A stretch of 64,000 bases of DNA. Origin: JAZBPO01 sp963691775. Lineage in GTDB: Bacteria; Pseudomonadota; Gammaproteobacteria; Pseudomonadales; Azotimanducaceae. Of this stretch, positions 44,458 through 51,850 are shown one piece after another. Numbering within the stretch: position 1 is the stretch's first letter; each line of letters begins with the position of its first letter. The notes beneath the pieces are model-generated. The model worked only from the letters and a program-made list of their open reading frames with translations. It did not search any database and was not told the origin of the DNA. A program made the translations under genes and the position numbers. The stretch is from positions 1,488,001-1,552,000 of the forward strand of contig OY829369.1 of assembly GCA_963691775.1 (NCBI GenBank). The letters are read 5' to 3'.

Positions 44458-45819
44458 TCATCTCCTCTGAAAGCTCGCGCTGGCGAGCACAAGCGCAAGG
44501 GCCGCGTCCGCAGACGGCGCCCTGCGCACCTCGGTGCGCTGCACGTCCCCCGCCACGGGGCCAACGAGGTCGTCGAGCAGGGCCACCGGATCCCCGGCGA
44601 CGGTCTGCGTCGCTGCGTAGCGGCGCGCCCATTCGATGCGCCGCATGAGCGCTTCCGGGGCGATCCAGTCGCGGGCCCGATCGCCCCAGCCCTGCGGCGA
44701 CGGCGCCGTGAACGGCACCTGACCCATCGCCCGCAGCGGCTCGAGAATCTCGCTCGGCGGAACAGGACCCCGACCCGTGGCGCGCTGGGCCGCGATCACG
44801 AATTCGTAGTGCGACTTCACCTTTGCGAGCGGCTGCGCCCACGCTGCTTCGAGCTGCACAAGGGCGCGGGCGACTGCAGCCAGATCGCCCTCCGTAGCCT
44901 GGAAAACGCGCGCGATCCGGGTGATGGCGGCATCAGGCGGCTCGTCAGCAACGAAGTGGCGAACGAGCTTCGTGGCGATATGGCGTGCGGTCGCCGGATG
45001 GCGTGCGAGATCGACAAGCGCGCGTTCGCCCTCGGCCACGCCGTCTTCGCGATAGCGGGTGCCAAGGACGGTCTTCGCACCCGGTTCATGGAAGCCTGCT
45101 CTGAATTCGAAGCCACCATGGAGCGTCCCGCGCTCGCGGCGCCGGCGCAGGCCGCCATGACTCCAGCCAGTGAGGATCCGGGCGAGTTCGACGACGTCTT
45201 CCTGATCGTAGCCGCCGTTGACGCCGACGGTGTGCAGTTCGAGCACCTCGCGCGCGAGATTCTCGTTGAGCGTGCCTGTCGCACCGCGCCGTGCGCGCCG
45301 CATGCGGCCGGCCTGGGACGCCTCTCCCATTGACGCGAAATTGTCGAGGTAGCTGGTCATCGCCGGATGGCGCACCGCGGCGAGGAGCATGTCTTCGAAG
45401 CGACCGAAGAGGTGCGGCCGGATCACCTCTCGCTCGTAGGCGGGAATGATCGGTCCGGTGGTCCGTTTCGTACTGGATACCGTGAAGTGGTTCGACCAGA
45501 ACATCACCATGCGCTCGGCGAACGGCGTGTCCGTCTCCACCATGACTCTCGTGCGCGCCACGACTTCCGCAGCGAAAATCTCGCGGTAGGCGGAGCGGGT
45601 GATCGCGCGCCGGGTTTCGGGGTCCTCCGTTCGCGCACGCTGAATGCGCGCCATCGTGTCCGTCGACGACGGGAAGGCCGTGAGCGCTGCGGGCAGGGGA
45701 CGCTCGCCGATCTGCGCCGTCAGCCAGGCGCGCGGATCATCGCCTACCGCAGCCGCTTCACCCGGCGCCGGCCCGAGGCCGAACCGGTGCAGGGCATGGA
45801 AGGTTTCGAGATTGTTCAC
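44458..45819 (-). CDS. DUF1800 family protein
   Basis: 453 residues. Opens with ETFHALHRFGLGPAPGEAAA; the family motifs ERMVMFWSNHFTVSS, TLNENLAREVLELHTVGVNG, YDQEDVVELARILTGWSH, HPATARHIATKLVRHFVADE and WARRYAATQTVAG follow. Members are exported or periplasm-associated and always occur with DUF1501; their role is unknown. The gene overlaps the DUF1501 coding region by 4 bp at an alternative ATG, so the pair is one operon. Confidence 0.92.
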   Translation of the reverse strand: MNNLETFHALHRFGLGPAPGEAAAVGDDPRAWLTAQIGERPLPAALTAFPSSTDTMARIQRARTEDPETRRAITRSAYREIFAAEVVARTRVMVETDTPFAERMVMFWSNHFTVSSTKRTTGPIIPAYEREVIRPHLFGRFEDMLLAAVRHPAMTSYLDNFASMGEASQAGRMRRARRGATGTLNENLAREVLELHTVGVNGGYDQEDVVELARILTGWSHGGLRRRRERGTLHGGFEFRAGFHEPGAKTVLGTRYREDGVAEGERALVDLARHPATARHIATKLVRHFVADEPPDAAITRIARVFQATEGDLAAVARALVQLEAAWAQPLAKVKSHYEFVIAAQRATGRGPVPPSEILEPLRAMGQVPFTAPSPQGWGDRARDWIAPEALMRRIEWARRYAATQTVAGDPVALLDDLVGPVAGDVQRTEVRRAPSADAALALVLASASFQRR

Positions 45820-46126
45820 GCTGTAGCCGTCTCCTGGAGCGCGCGCCGATCGCGCGGTCTTGGAGTACTACAACGGGCGAGGCCCGCCATCGGTTTACTG
45901 CCGAGACAGGCGACCGGCTCGGGTCCTGGTGGCCCTGAAGCCCCGCGAGCTCAGTCGCGCAGCCGATCGATCAGCGCAGCCTCGTCGGGAAAGTCCCCTT
46001 CCACGTGCTTGCTCCACACCCGTTCGCCGTCCACGTCGACGTCGAAGATGCCTCCACCCCCGCGCACCAGTTCCGCGTCAACGCCGAATGCTTCCTTGAA
46101 CCGGGCCGCCAGACTGGCCGCCGTGC

Positions 46127-46387
46127 GTGTCCTTCGTACGGCCCGAATGCGACTTCAGCGTCCGCAGCCGGTCGCTGCGCAAGGCGGCAGGGCGATGGAA
46201 GGGTGGGCCCTTTCGAGCCGTGCCAACGATGCGAAGCGGCCGGCTGCGGACGCCCGAAGGGAGCCTTCGTGGGCTGGACTGCCCGCGTTGCGAACCTTGG
46301 CAGTGGGCGCCTACTCCCTGCGCTCCGCGCCTTGGCAGTCCAGCCCACGCAGGCTCTGAAGACGCATTCGGGCCGTACGGAAGACAC
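46127..46387. mobile_element. 261-bp non-coding palindromic element (MITE-like)
   Basis: Terminal inverted repeats of 32 bp (46127-46158 and 46356-46387) differ at three positions; the tips read gtgtccttcgtacggcc and gtgtcttccgtacggcc. Inside are two more hairpins. Hairpin A has 23-bp arms 46158-46180 / 46231-46253 with two mismatches. Hairpin B has 23-bp arms 46261-46283 / 46334-46356 with one mismatch. A ccttggcagt direct repeat occurs at 46295 and 46331. No ORF of interest and no clear target-site duplication were seen. The position, splitting the Rdx gene, shows it is an insertion. No second copy was noticed in this window. Confidence 0.85.
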
Positions 46388-46395
46388 CTGTAATT

Positions 46396-46398
46396 TCA
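46396..46398 (-). other. In-frame UGA, putative selenocysteine codon
   Basis: Codon 13 of the Rdx-family gene, in the context YCGV-UGA-NY. Cys three residues earlier and the Asn-Tyr after are the expected surroundings of Sec in the family. A bacterial SECIS hairpin should start within the next ~40 nt, but the inserted element begins after eight. Confidence 0.65.
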
Positions 46399-46430
46399 CA
46401 CGCCGCAGTATTCGATCCGTATCGTCTTCA

Positions 46431-47543
46431 TCATCGTCGCTCCCTGAGCCTGCGTCCTTCCTGTCCGATGCCACAGGCCTGGACGCGATCGCCCGTGGCG
46501 AGCCAGCCCGGCCGGCGCACGTCACCGCCGGCATCGCGTACGCACGCGAACACGAGCGGCAGCGGATCGGCGTCGAGCACGTTCTGGCCGCGCTGCAACT
46601 GCATACGCAGATGGGGGTAGGTGGTGCGGCCGGAGAGACCGATGCGGCCCAGCAGCGCACCCTCCCAGACTGCGTCCCCGACCTCGACATCGATCGACCC
46701 CTCGCGCAGATGCGCGACCACGAGATGCACGCCCCCCGGCAGTTCGACGACAACGTGATTGCCGAGCAGGTAGCCCGCATCGTCAAGCGCCGGATCCGGC
46801 GGCGTCATGCCGCCCCCAGCCAGCAGCGCATTGTCGGGGATGTCACTGCGCGCCGAGATCACAGTGCCGCGGGCGGGACTGCGCACCGGCTCATCCCAGG
46901 CGAACCAGCTTGCGGGCGTTTCCCGCGGGCCGTCGCGATAGGCGCCCTGCTCATCGATGCGCGTGAGGTCCACGGCGTAGCGCTCGCTGACGCGGCGCCG
47001 ACCGAACACGCGCCGTCGCGGGTCGGTGACCGAAGCGCGTCGATGCGGCGAGCGCAGGTCCGCACCCGACTCGACGAACGACGCCCCGCCGAGCGGCAGC
47101 ACCGGAAGCACGTAGGGCACGTCCATGCTCGGTCGAATCGGCACCGACAGGCGCCCAGCGCTGTGATGAATGCCGAACCGCAACGTCTCGAAGACGAGAT
47201 CCGCCGGCAGCGTTTCGAAGGGATTGAACAGGTGCAGGCGCCCCTCGGCGGGCACCACCCGCTGCGGCAGCGAATCGATGGCGGGTGGCAGGCCGCCGCC
47301 CCCGAGATGCACGCGCGTGATCAGGCGGCCCTCGGAATCGAAGGCCTCGAGTTCGAGATAGTTGATGACGACCGGGGTGCGGCCGGTGTTCTCGAGGAGA
47401 ACGTCGAAGTTCAGCCGCCATCCGCGCGGATCGGGCTCTGCATGCACGACCTCGGGCATGACCTGGAGCAGTTGGAGCGACCCGTGCGCACTGTCCGCGC
47501 CAAGAAGTGACGCGCACAGCGCGAGCACCGAGCGCGCTTTCAA
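46431..47543 (-). CDS. M23-like (LytM-fold) exported protein, metal site degenerate
   Basis: 370 residues. Signal peptide around SVLALCASLLGADSAHG, a ~140-residue beta-rich domain, then a LytM fold: SERYAVDLTRIDEQGA, GNHVVVELPGGVHLVVAHLR, VEVGDAVWEGALLGRIGLSG and TTYPHLRMQL. Canonical zinc peptidases have HxxxD and HxH at the first and last sites; here these are RYAVD and HLR, so two of the His ligands are missing although the middle AHL is kept. A non-catalytic or binding role is likely. It overlaps its upstream neighbour (47540-47543) and the Rdx gene start (46431-46434) by ATGA junctions, so the three form one coupled operon. Confidence 0.82.
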   Translation of the reverse strand: MKARSVLALCASLLGADSAHGSLQLLQVMPEVVHAEPDPRGWRLNFDVLLENTGRTPVVINYLELEAFDSEGRLITRVHLGGGGLPPAIDSLPQRVVPAEGRLHLFNPFETLPADLVFETLRFGIHHSAGRLSVPIRPSMDVPYVLPVLPLGGASFVESGADLRSPHRRASVTDPRRRVFGRRRVSERYAVDLTRIDEQGAYRDGPRETPASWFAWDEPVRSPARGTVISARSDIPDNALLAGGGMTPPDPALDDAGYLLGNHVVVELPGGVHLVVAHLREGSIDVEVGDAVWEGALLGRIGLSGRTTYPHLRMQLQRGQNVLDADPLPLVFACVRDAGGDVRRPGWLATGDRVQACGIGQEGRRLRERR

Positions 47544-48535
47544 CCGCCCGCGCCCTGTGCTTCCGCTTTCCGGTAGGGCGCTGCGATGTCGCTCAGACTC
47601 GCGTCGCGCGCGAGGCGAAAGCGCTGGAGCAGGAGCACTGCGCGCATGGTCGCGAGCACCGCGAGGCGATGCTGGCGCGCGGCGAACTCTTCGTAGATCG
47701 GGTCGTCGTCGAGGAGCAGACAGCGGTCCTCGCCGCAGCGAAAGCGCGTTTGCTTGCCAAAGCTGTTGCCCGCGCGGCCGTAGCTACCGAAACGGCCGGC
47801 ATCATCCTCTTCCCAGAACGCATTCCAGGTCGTGTCCATGTCTGCAATCGGAGCGCGGATGGCCGCCATAGTGGCGTCCGCCGTGGAGCTCAGGAGCTCG
47901 TTGAACGCATCGCCCCCGGCCTCGAACATGTCCGTGCAGAGATCGCCAAGATAAGGCTCGAGCACCTCCTCCGGAACGTCATAGTCGGAATAGCGATCCC
48001 CCGCAGGCCAGCGCCAGGGCCTGGGATGGAAGATGGGAACGACGTCTGCGGGAATCGTCACGGACTGGAGATAGTGCGCGAGAATGCCGAGGAAGACGAA
48101 GCGATCGTTCGCCGTCACGCCCTCCTCTGCCAGCACATAGTCGATGGTCGAATCGAAGCGGCCGTGCATGCGTGTCTCGACGGCCCAGAGCAGGCGCTGA
48201 CTACCGTCTCCGGAGCGATCGTAGTAGTTCCAGCGCATGGTTCGATTGAGGACGTTGCGCTCGGCCTCGCGCAGGTTGCCGCGCACGAGGTTGCGCACCT
48301 GCAACGCGGTCAGACGCGGGACGTCCGTGCCTTCCACGCACCGATTGAAGCGCTTCGCCGCCAGAAAGGTCAGCGCCTGGCGCGTGTCGCTGCGATAGGC
48401 CGCGGCGTCCGCGGCCAACCCGAGGAGAAGCGCGAAGACAACCATGGCGGGCAAGATGCGAAGGGAGCTGATCAAGGTCGTGCGCGAATCATTGCAGCGG
48501 CGTCGACGGGCGCGACGCACCCGTTCGTGAATCAT
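47540..48535 (-). CDS. Exported hypothetical protein, S1/P1-nuclease or phospholipase C-like
   Basis: 331 residues. Basic N-terminus, then a signal-like segment PAMVVFALLLGLAADAAAY. The mature helical part has LGILAHYLQSVTIPADVVPI, resembling the HYLQD-x-x-x-P segment of zinc-dependent phospholipase C and S1/P1 nucleases, plus an FHPRPWRWP loop. Only this local resemblance supports the family, so it is provisional. The real start may be the internal ATG at 48445 (MVVFALLLG); 48535 is the longest frame. First gene of the operon running into the M23-like and Rdx genes. Confidence 0.6.
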   Translation of the reverse strand: MIHERVRRARRRRCNDSRTTLISSLRILPAMVVFALLLGLAADAAAYRSDTRQALTFLAAKRFNRCVEGTDVPRLTALQVRNLVRGNLREAERNVLNRTMRWNYYDRSGDGSQRLLWAVETRMHGRFDSTIDYVLAEEGVTANDRFVFLGILAHYLQSVTIPADVVPIFHPRPWRWPAGDRYSDYDVPEEVLEPYLGDLCTDMFEAGGDAFNELLSSTADATMAAIRAPIADMDTTWNAFWEEDDAGRFGSYGRAGNSFGKQTRFRCGEDRCLLLDDDPIYEEFAARQHRLAVLATMRAVLLLQRFRLARDASLSDIAAPYRKAEAQGAGG

Positions 48536-48730
48536 CCCACTGCGTTCCTCGGCCTCCCCCGCGAACCCATCGAGTTACCAGCATAGCGCAGGCGCCCGCC
48601 GGCTGGGCTGCGCGAACCGGCGCTGCGGGGCAGCCCTGCTTGTGGCCGCGCGCAGACCGCTCCGCTCGAGCGAGCAGCGCATGCCTCATCGGCTTGCAAA
48701 GCCTCGCCCGGGGCACCGGTCCCGTCAGAT

Positions 48731-49054
48731 TCAGCGAACCGATGACAATTGCAGGCCCACGACGCCCGCAACGATGACGCCGATCCAGAACACGCGCAGG
48801 TAGGAGAACGGCTCGCCGAACATCACCATGCCAATGGCCGCGATCGCCGCCGTTCCAAGCCCGGACCAGACGGCATAGGCGACGCCAACGTCGACGGTCT
48901 TGATGGCGAGCGTGAGCGCGCCGAAGGAAATCCCGTACGCCACGATGAGCCCGATGGTGGGGCCGACACGCTCGAAGCCGTCTGAGAGCTTCATGCACGT
49001 GGTGCCGACAATCTCGAACACGATCGCGACCATGAGTACCAACCAACCTTGCAT
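48731..49054 (-). CDS. SMR-family small multidrug transporter (QacE/EmrE-like)
   Basis: 107 residues with four membrane helices. The essential Glu is in MVAIVFEIVGTTCMKLSDGF, the standard SMR first helix; GVAYAVWSGLGTAAIAAIGM and the last helix follow. It exports cationic dyes and quaternary ammonium compounds in exchange for protons, as a homo- or heterodimer. It stands alone, divergent from the DNA repair cassette with 175 bp between. Confidence 0.92.
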   Translation of the reverse strand: MQGWLVLMVAIVFEIVGTTCMKLSDGFERVGPTIGLIVAYGISFGALTLAIKTVDVGVAYAVWSGLGTAAIAAIGMVMFGEPFSYLRVFWIGVIVAGVVGLQLSSVR

Positions 49055-49229
49055 ATGCGCCCCCCCCTAGGTGCCACCCGCCACACCCGTCGGCCGCTCC
49101 GCGCAGGCGCTCGAGCCCACGCCGTCCGCCGGGAGCGCACCATAGCCGTGCCCGGGGCCCTCCGGTACCCTCCGGGACCTTGCCCGACATCCGGGCTGGA
49201 CACGGGCTTCACCCCGCTCGGGTGCGCGC

Positions 49230-50261
49230 ATGACCTCGCAAGACGATCTCCTCCGCCTCGACGACAACGGCCTCTATTGCCCTGCCGGCGATTTCTACGT
49301 CGACCCCTGGCGGAAGGTGCGGCGCGCCGTTATCACGCACGGCCACGGCGACCACGCCCGCCCCGGCATGGGCCACTACTGGACCCAGCGCGACGGCCTG
49401 CCAATCCTGCGCAAGCGCCTCGGCATGTACGTGCCGGCAGACGGGATCGACTACGGCGAGGTCCTCGAGTTCGGGCCCGTGCAGGTAAGCCTGCACAGCG
49501 CCGGGCACATTCTCGGATCTGCCCAGGTTCGCATCGAGCACGCGGGAGAGGTGTGGGTCGTATCAGGCGACTTCAAACGCGACGACGATCCGACCTGCGC
49601 CCCCTTCGAAGTCGTGCCCTGCGATGTCTTTGTCACCGAAGCGACCTTTGCCTATCCGGTCTACCGCTGGCCCCCGGCGCGAGAGATCGCCGGGGAGATC
49701 TTCGAGTGGTGGGCGGAGTGCATCGCCGAAGGCCGGCCCGCCGTGCTCTTCAGCTACGCCCTCGGCAAGGCCCAGCGCATTCTCGCCGAGCTCATGCACT
49801 ACACGGACCGCACCGTGCTCCTGCACGGCGCGATGACGCCCCTCGTGCAGATCTATCGCGACGCCGGGGTCGAGATGCTGCCCACCGCGCCCGTATCGGA
49901 TTTTTCACGCAAGCGGGAGTTCGCGGGGGAGCTCGTGCTGGCGCCGCCTTCCGCCGCCGGCAGCAAGTGGATGAGACGCTTCAAGCACGCCTCCACGGGA
50001 TTCGCCTCGGGCTGGATGCAGATCCGCGGCAATCGTCGGCGCCGCGGCTACGACCGTGGCTTCGTGCTGTCCGATCACGCCGACTGGCCGTCCCTCGTCC
50101 AGACCATCGAGGACTGCGGCGCGAAGCGCGTGCTCGCGACCCACGGCAGTACGGAGGTGCTCGTCGAGCATCTGAAGCAGTCCGGCGTGACTGCAGAAAA
50201 CCTGGCAACGCCCTACGGCGACGAGGGCGCAGAGGAGGACAGCGCCGAGGCTACGGCCTGA
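49230..50261 (+). CDS. Ligase-associated DNA exonuclease (MBL fold)
   Basis: 343 residues of the beta-lactamase/beta-CASP type. Metal motif AVITHGHGDHARPGM; further ligands in LHSAGHILGSAQV and VVSGDFKRDDDP; the beta-CASP part has LFSYALGKAQRILAELM and VLSDHADWPSL. It is the first gene of the widespread four-gene cassette with an ATP-dependent ligase, an Lhr-type helicase and PdeM that acts in DNA damage (for example interstrand-crosslink or cisplatin) response. Its TGA overlaps the ligase ATG by one base. Confidence 0.93.
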   Translation: MTSQDDLLRLDDNGLYCPAGDFYVDPWRKVRRAVITHGHGDHARPGMGHYWTQRDGLPILRKRLGMYVPADGIDYGEVLEFGPVQVSLHSAGHILGSAQVRIEHAGEVWVVSGDFKRDDDPTCAPFEVVPCDVFVTEATFAYPVYRWPPAREIAGEIFEWWAECIAEGRPAVLFSYALGKAQRILAELMHYTDRTVLLHGAMTPLVQIYRDAGVEMLPTAPVSDFSRKREFAGELVLAPPSAAGSKWMRRFKHASTGFASGWMQIRGNRRRRGYDRGFVLSDHADWPSLVQTIEDCGAKRVLATHGSTEVLVEHLKQSGVTAENLATPYGDEGAEEDSAEATA

Positions 50262-51850
50262 TGCGCGCCTTCGCAGCGCTTTACGAGCGCCTTGACTCCA
50301 CTACGTCGACCAACGCCAAGATCGCCGAGATGGCAGCGTACTTTCACGCTGCGGCCCCGGCGGACGCAGGCTGGGCGGTGTTCTTTCTCTCTGGCCGGCG
50401 CCTGAAGCGACTGATCGGCGCCGCCGAGCTTCGCACCTGGATTCGCGAGCAGGTCGGCCTCGCCGAATGGCTCTTCGAGGAAAGCTACGCGCACGTCGGC
50501 GATCTCGCCGAAACCGCAGCCCTGCTCCTGCGCGCCGACGCCTCGGGAGCGCGTGATCTCGATATCGGCGTCGCCGAACTCGTCGAGGGGCGCCTGCTGC
50601 CGCTCCGAGGCTGTGACGACGCAGTGCGCCGTGCCGCCCTCAGCGAGCTCTGGGCCCGCGTCCCCCCAGGCCAGCTGTTCCTGCTCAACAAGATCATCAC
50701 CGGCGCCCTGCGCGTCGGCGTCTCGCAACGCCTGCTCGTCCGAGCCCTCGAACGGGCGACGGGGATCGAGGACAAGGTGCTCGCGCACCGCCTCATGGGC
50801 CAATGGGAGCCGGGCGAAGACTTCTACCGCCGCCTCGTCGCCGAAGACGACGGCGAAGCGGATATCTCGAGGCCCTATCCGTTCTGCCTCGCATCGCCGC
50901 TGGAAATCGAGCCTGAGGACCTCGGACCGGTCCGCGACTGGCACGCGGAGTGGAAGTGGGACGGCATACGCGCCCAGGTCGTCCGCCGCGGTGGCCGCTG
51001 CTTCATCTGGTCGCGCGGGGAGGAGCTCATGGAGGGCCGTTTCCCGGAGATCGAGGCCGCCGTCGCGAACCTTCCGGACGGCACCGTGATCGACGGCGAA
51101 CTCCTCGCCTGGGCGGACGATGCGCCTCTGGATTTCTCCGTCATGCAGAAGCGCATCGGCCGGAAGAAACCCGGAGCCGGCATCCTCAAGACCGCGCCGG
51201 TCTGGCTCATGGCCTATGACCTGCTGGAGCTGGGCGGTGAGGACCTCCGCGAGCACGCCTTCGACGCGCGCCGAACGCAGCTCGAGAAACTTGTCGACGA
51301 ACGTCCTCGCCTGCTCCTGTCACCGGAGATCCCGGCGGCCGACTGGCCCGATCTCGTCAGCGCACGGACCGAATCACGCGCGCGCAACACCGAAGGCCTG
51401 ATGCTCAAGCGCCGAAGTTCAAGCTACGGCGTGGGCCGCCGCCGTGGAGACTGGTGGAAGTGGAAGGTCGACCCGTACACGATCGACGCGGTGCTGATCT
51501 ATGCCCAGGCCGGCCACGGACGCCGATCGAACCTGTTCACCGACTACACCTTCGCGCTCTGGCAGGGCACCAATCTCGTCCCCGTCGCCAAGGCCTACTC
51601 GGGCCTCGACCAGACCGAAATCGAAACGCTGGACCGCTGGATTCGCAAGCACACGACCGAGCGCTTCGGGCCAGTGCGCGCCGTGGCAGCCGAGCACGTG
51701 TTCGAACTGGCGTTTGAAGGCATTCACGTGAGCACGCGCCACAAGTCAGGCGTTGCGGTGCGCTTCCCTCGCATTGTCCGCTGGCGCCAGGACCTTGGCA
51801 TCCGGGACGCGGACCACCTCGAGGATCTGGAGCGGCTCGCCCGTGGCTGA
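50261..51850 (+). CDS. ATP-dependent DNA ligase (ligase-associated repair cassette)
   Basis: 529 residues. N-terminal helical domain (LDSTTSTNAKIAEMAAYF), the adenylation domain with the nucleotide-binding lysine K232 in AEWKWDGIRAQVVRRG, motif VIDGELLAW, motif EGLMLKRRSSSYGVGRRRGD and a C-terminal OB fold. It seals nicks with ATP, unlike the housekeeping NAD-dependent LigA. The frame stays open about 1.2 kb upstream, antisense and parallel to the exonuclease gene, but the ATG at 50261 is the real start. It overlaps the Lhr-like helicase by 8 bp. Confidence 0.95.
   Translation: MRAFAALYERLDSTTSTNAKIAEMAAYFHAAAPADAGWAVFFLSGRRLKRLIGAAELRTWIREQVGLAEWLFEESYAHVGDLAETAALLLRADASGARDLDIGVAELVEGRLLPLRGCDDAVRRAALSELWARVPPGQLFLLNKIITGALRVGVSQRLLVRALERATGIEDKVLAHRLMGQWEPGEDFYRRLVAEDDGEADISRPYPFCLASPLEIEPEDLGPVRDWHAEWKWDGIRAQVVRRGGRCFIWSRGEELMEGRFPEIEAAVANLPDGTVIDGELLAWADDAPLDFSVMQKRIGRKKPGAGILKTAPVWLMAYDLLELGGEDLREHAFDARRTQLEKLVDERPRLLLSPEIPAADWPDLVSARTESRARNTEGLMLKRRSSSYGVGRRRGDWWKWKVDPYTIDAVLIYAQAGHGRRSNLFTDYTFALWQGTNLVPVAKAYSGLDQTEIETLDRWIRKHTTERFGPVRAVAAEHVFELAFEGIHVSTRHKSGVAVRFPRIVRWRQDLGIRDADHLEDLERLARG

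Larger units (their letters stand above)
45951..46434 (-). pseudogene. SelW/Rdx-family selenoprotein gene, broken by a MITE-like insertion
   Basis: Two separated pieces of one small gene. The 5' piece (46434-46388) reads MMKTIRIEYCGV, then an in-frame UGA (46398-46396), then NY. This is the CxxU/CxxC redox motif of the SelT/SelW/SelH (Rdx) family, with UGA where selenocysteine is expected. The 3' piece (46126-45951) reads TAASLAARFKEAFGVDAELV, GGGGIFDVDVDGERVWSKHV and EGDFPDEAALIDRLRD, the rest of the Rdx fold. A 261-bp element separates them, and the frames of the two pieces differ by one base (removing the element leaves 223 nt). AGGGAG lies 5 nt before the ATG. The ATG overlaps the preceding stop as ATGA. 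A TGC-to-TGA nonsense mutation after disruption is the alternative to true Sec. Confidence 0.82.

Noticed and set aside
45971..46786. 271-residue minus-strand open frame through the inserted element
   Set aside because: It is not in the frame of either Rdx piece and crosses the M23-like gene; the product is low-complexity.
49049..50260. In-frame extension of the ligase gene by about 400 residues
   Set aside because: It is an Arg/Pro/His-rich shadow of the exonuclease gene, which has full metal motifs in its own frame.
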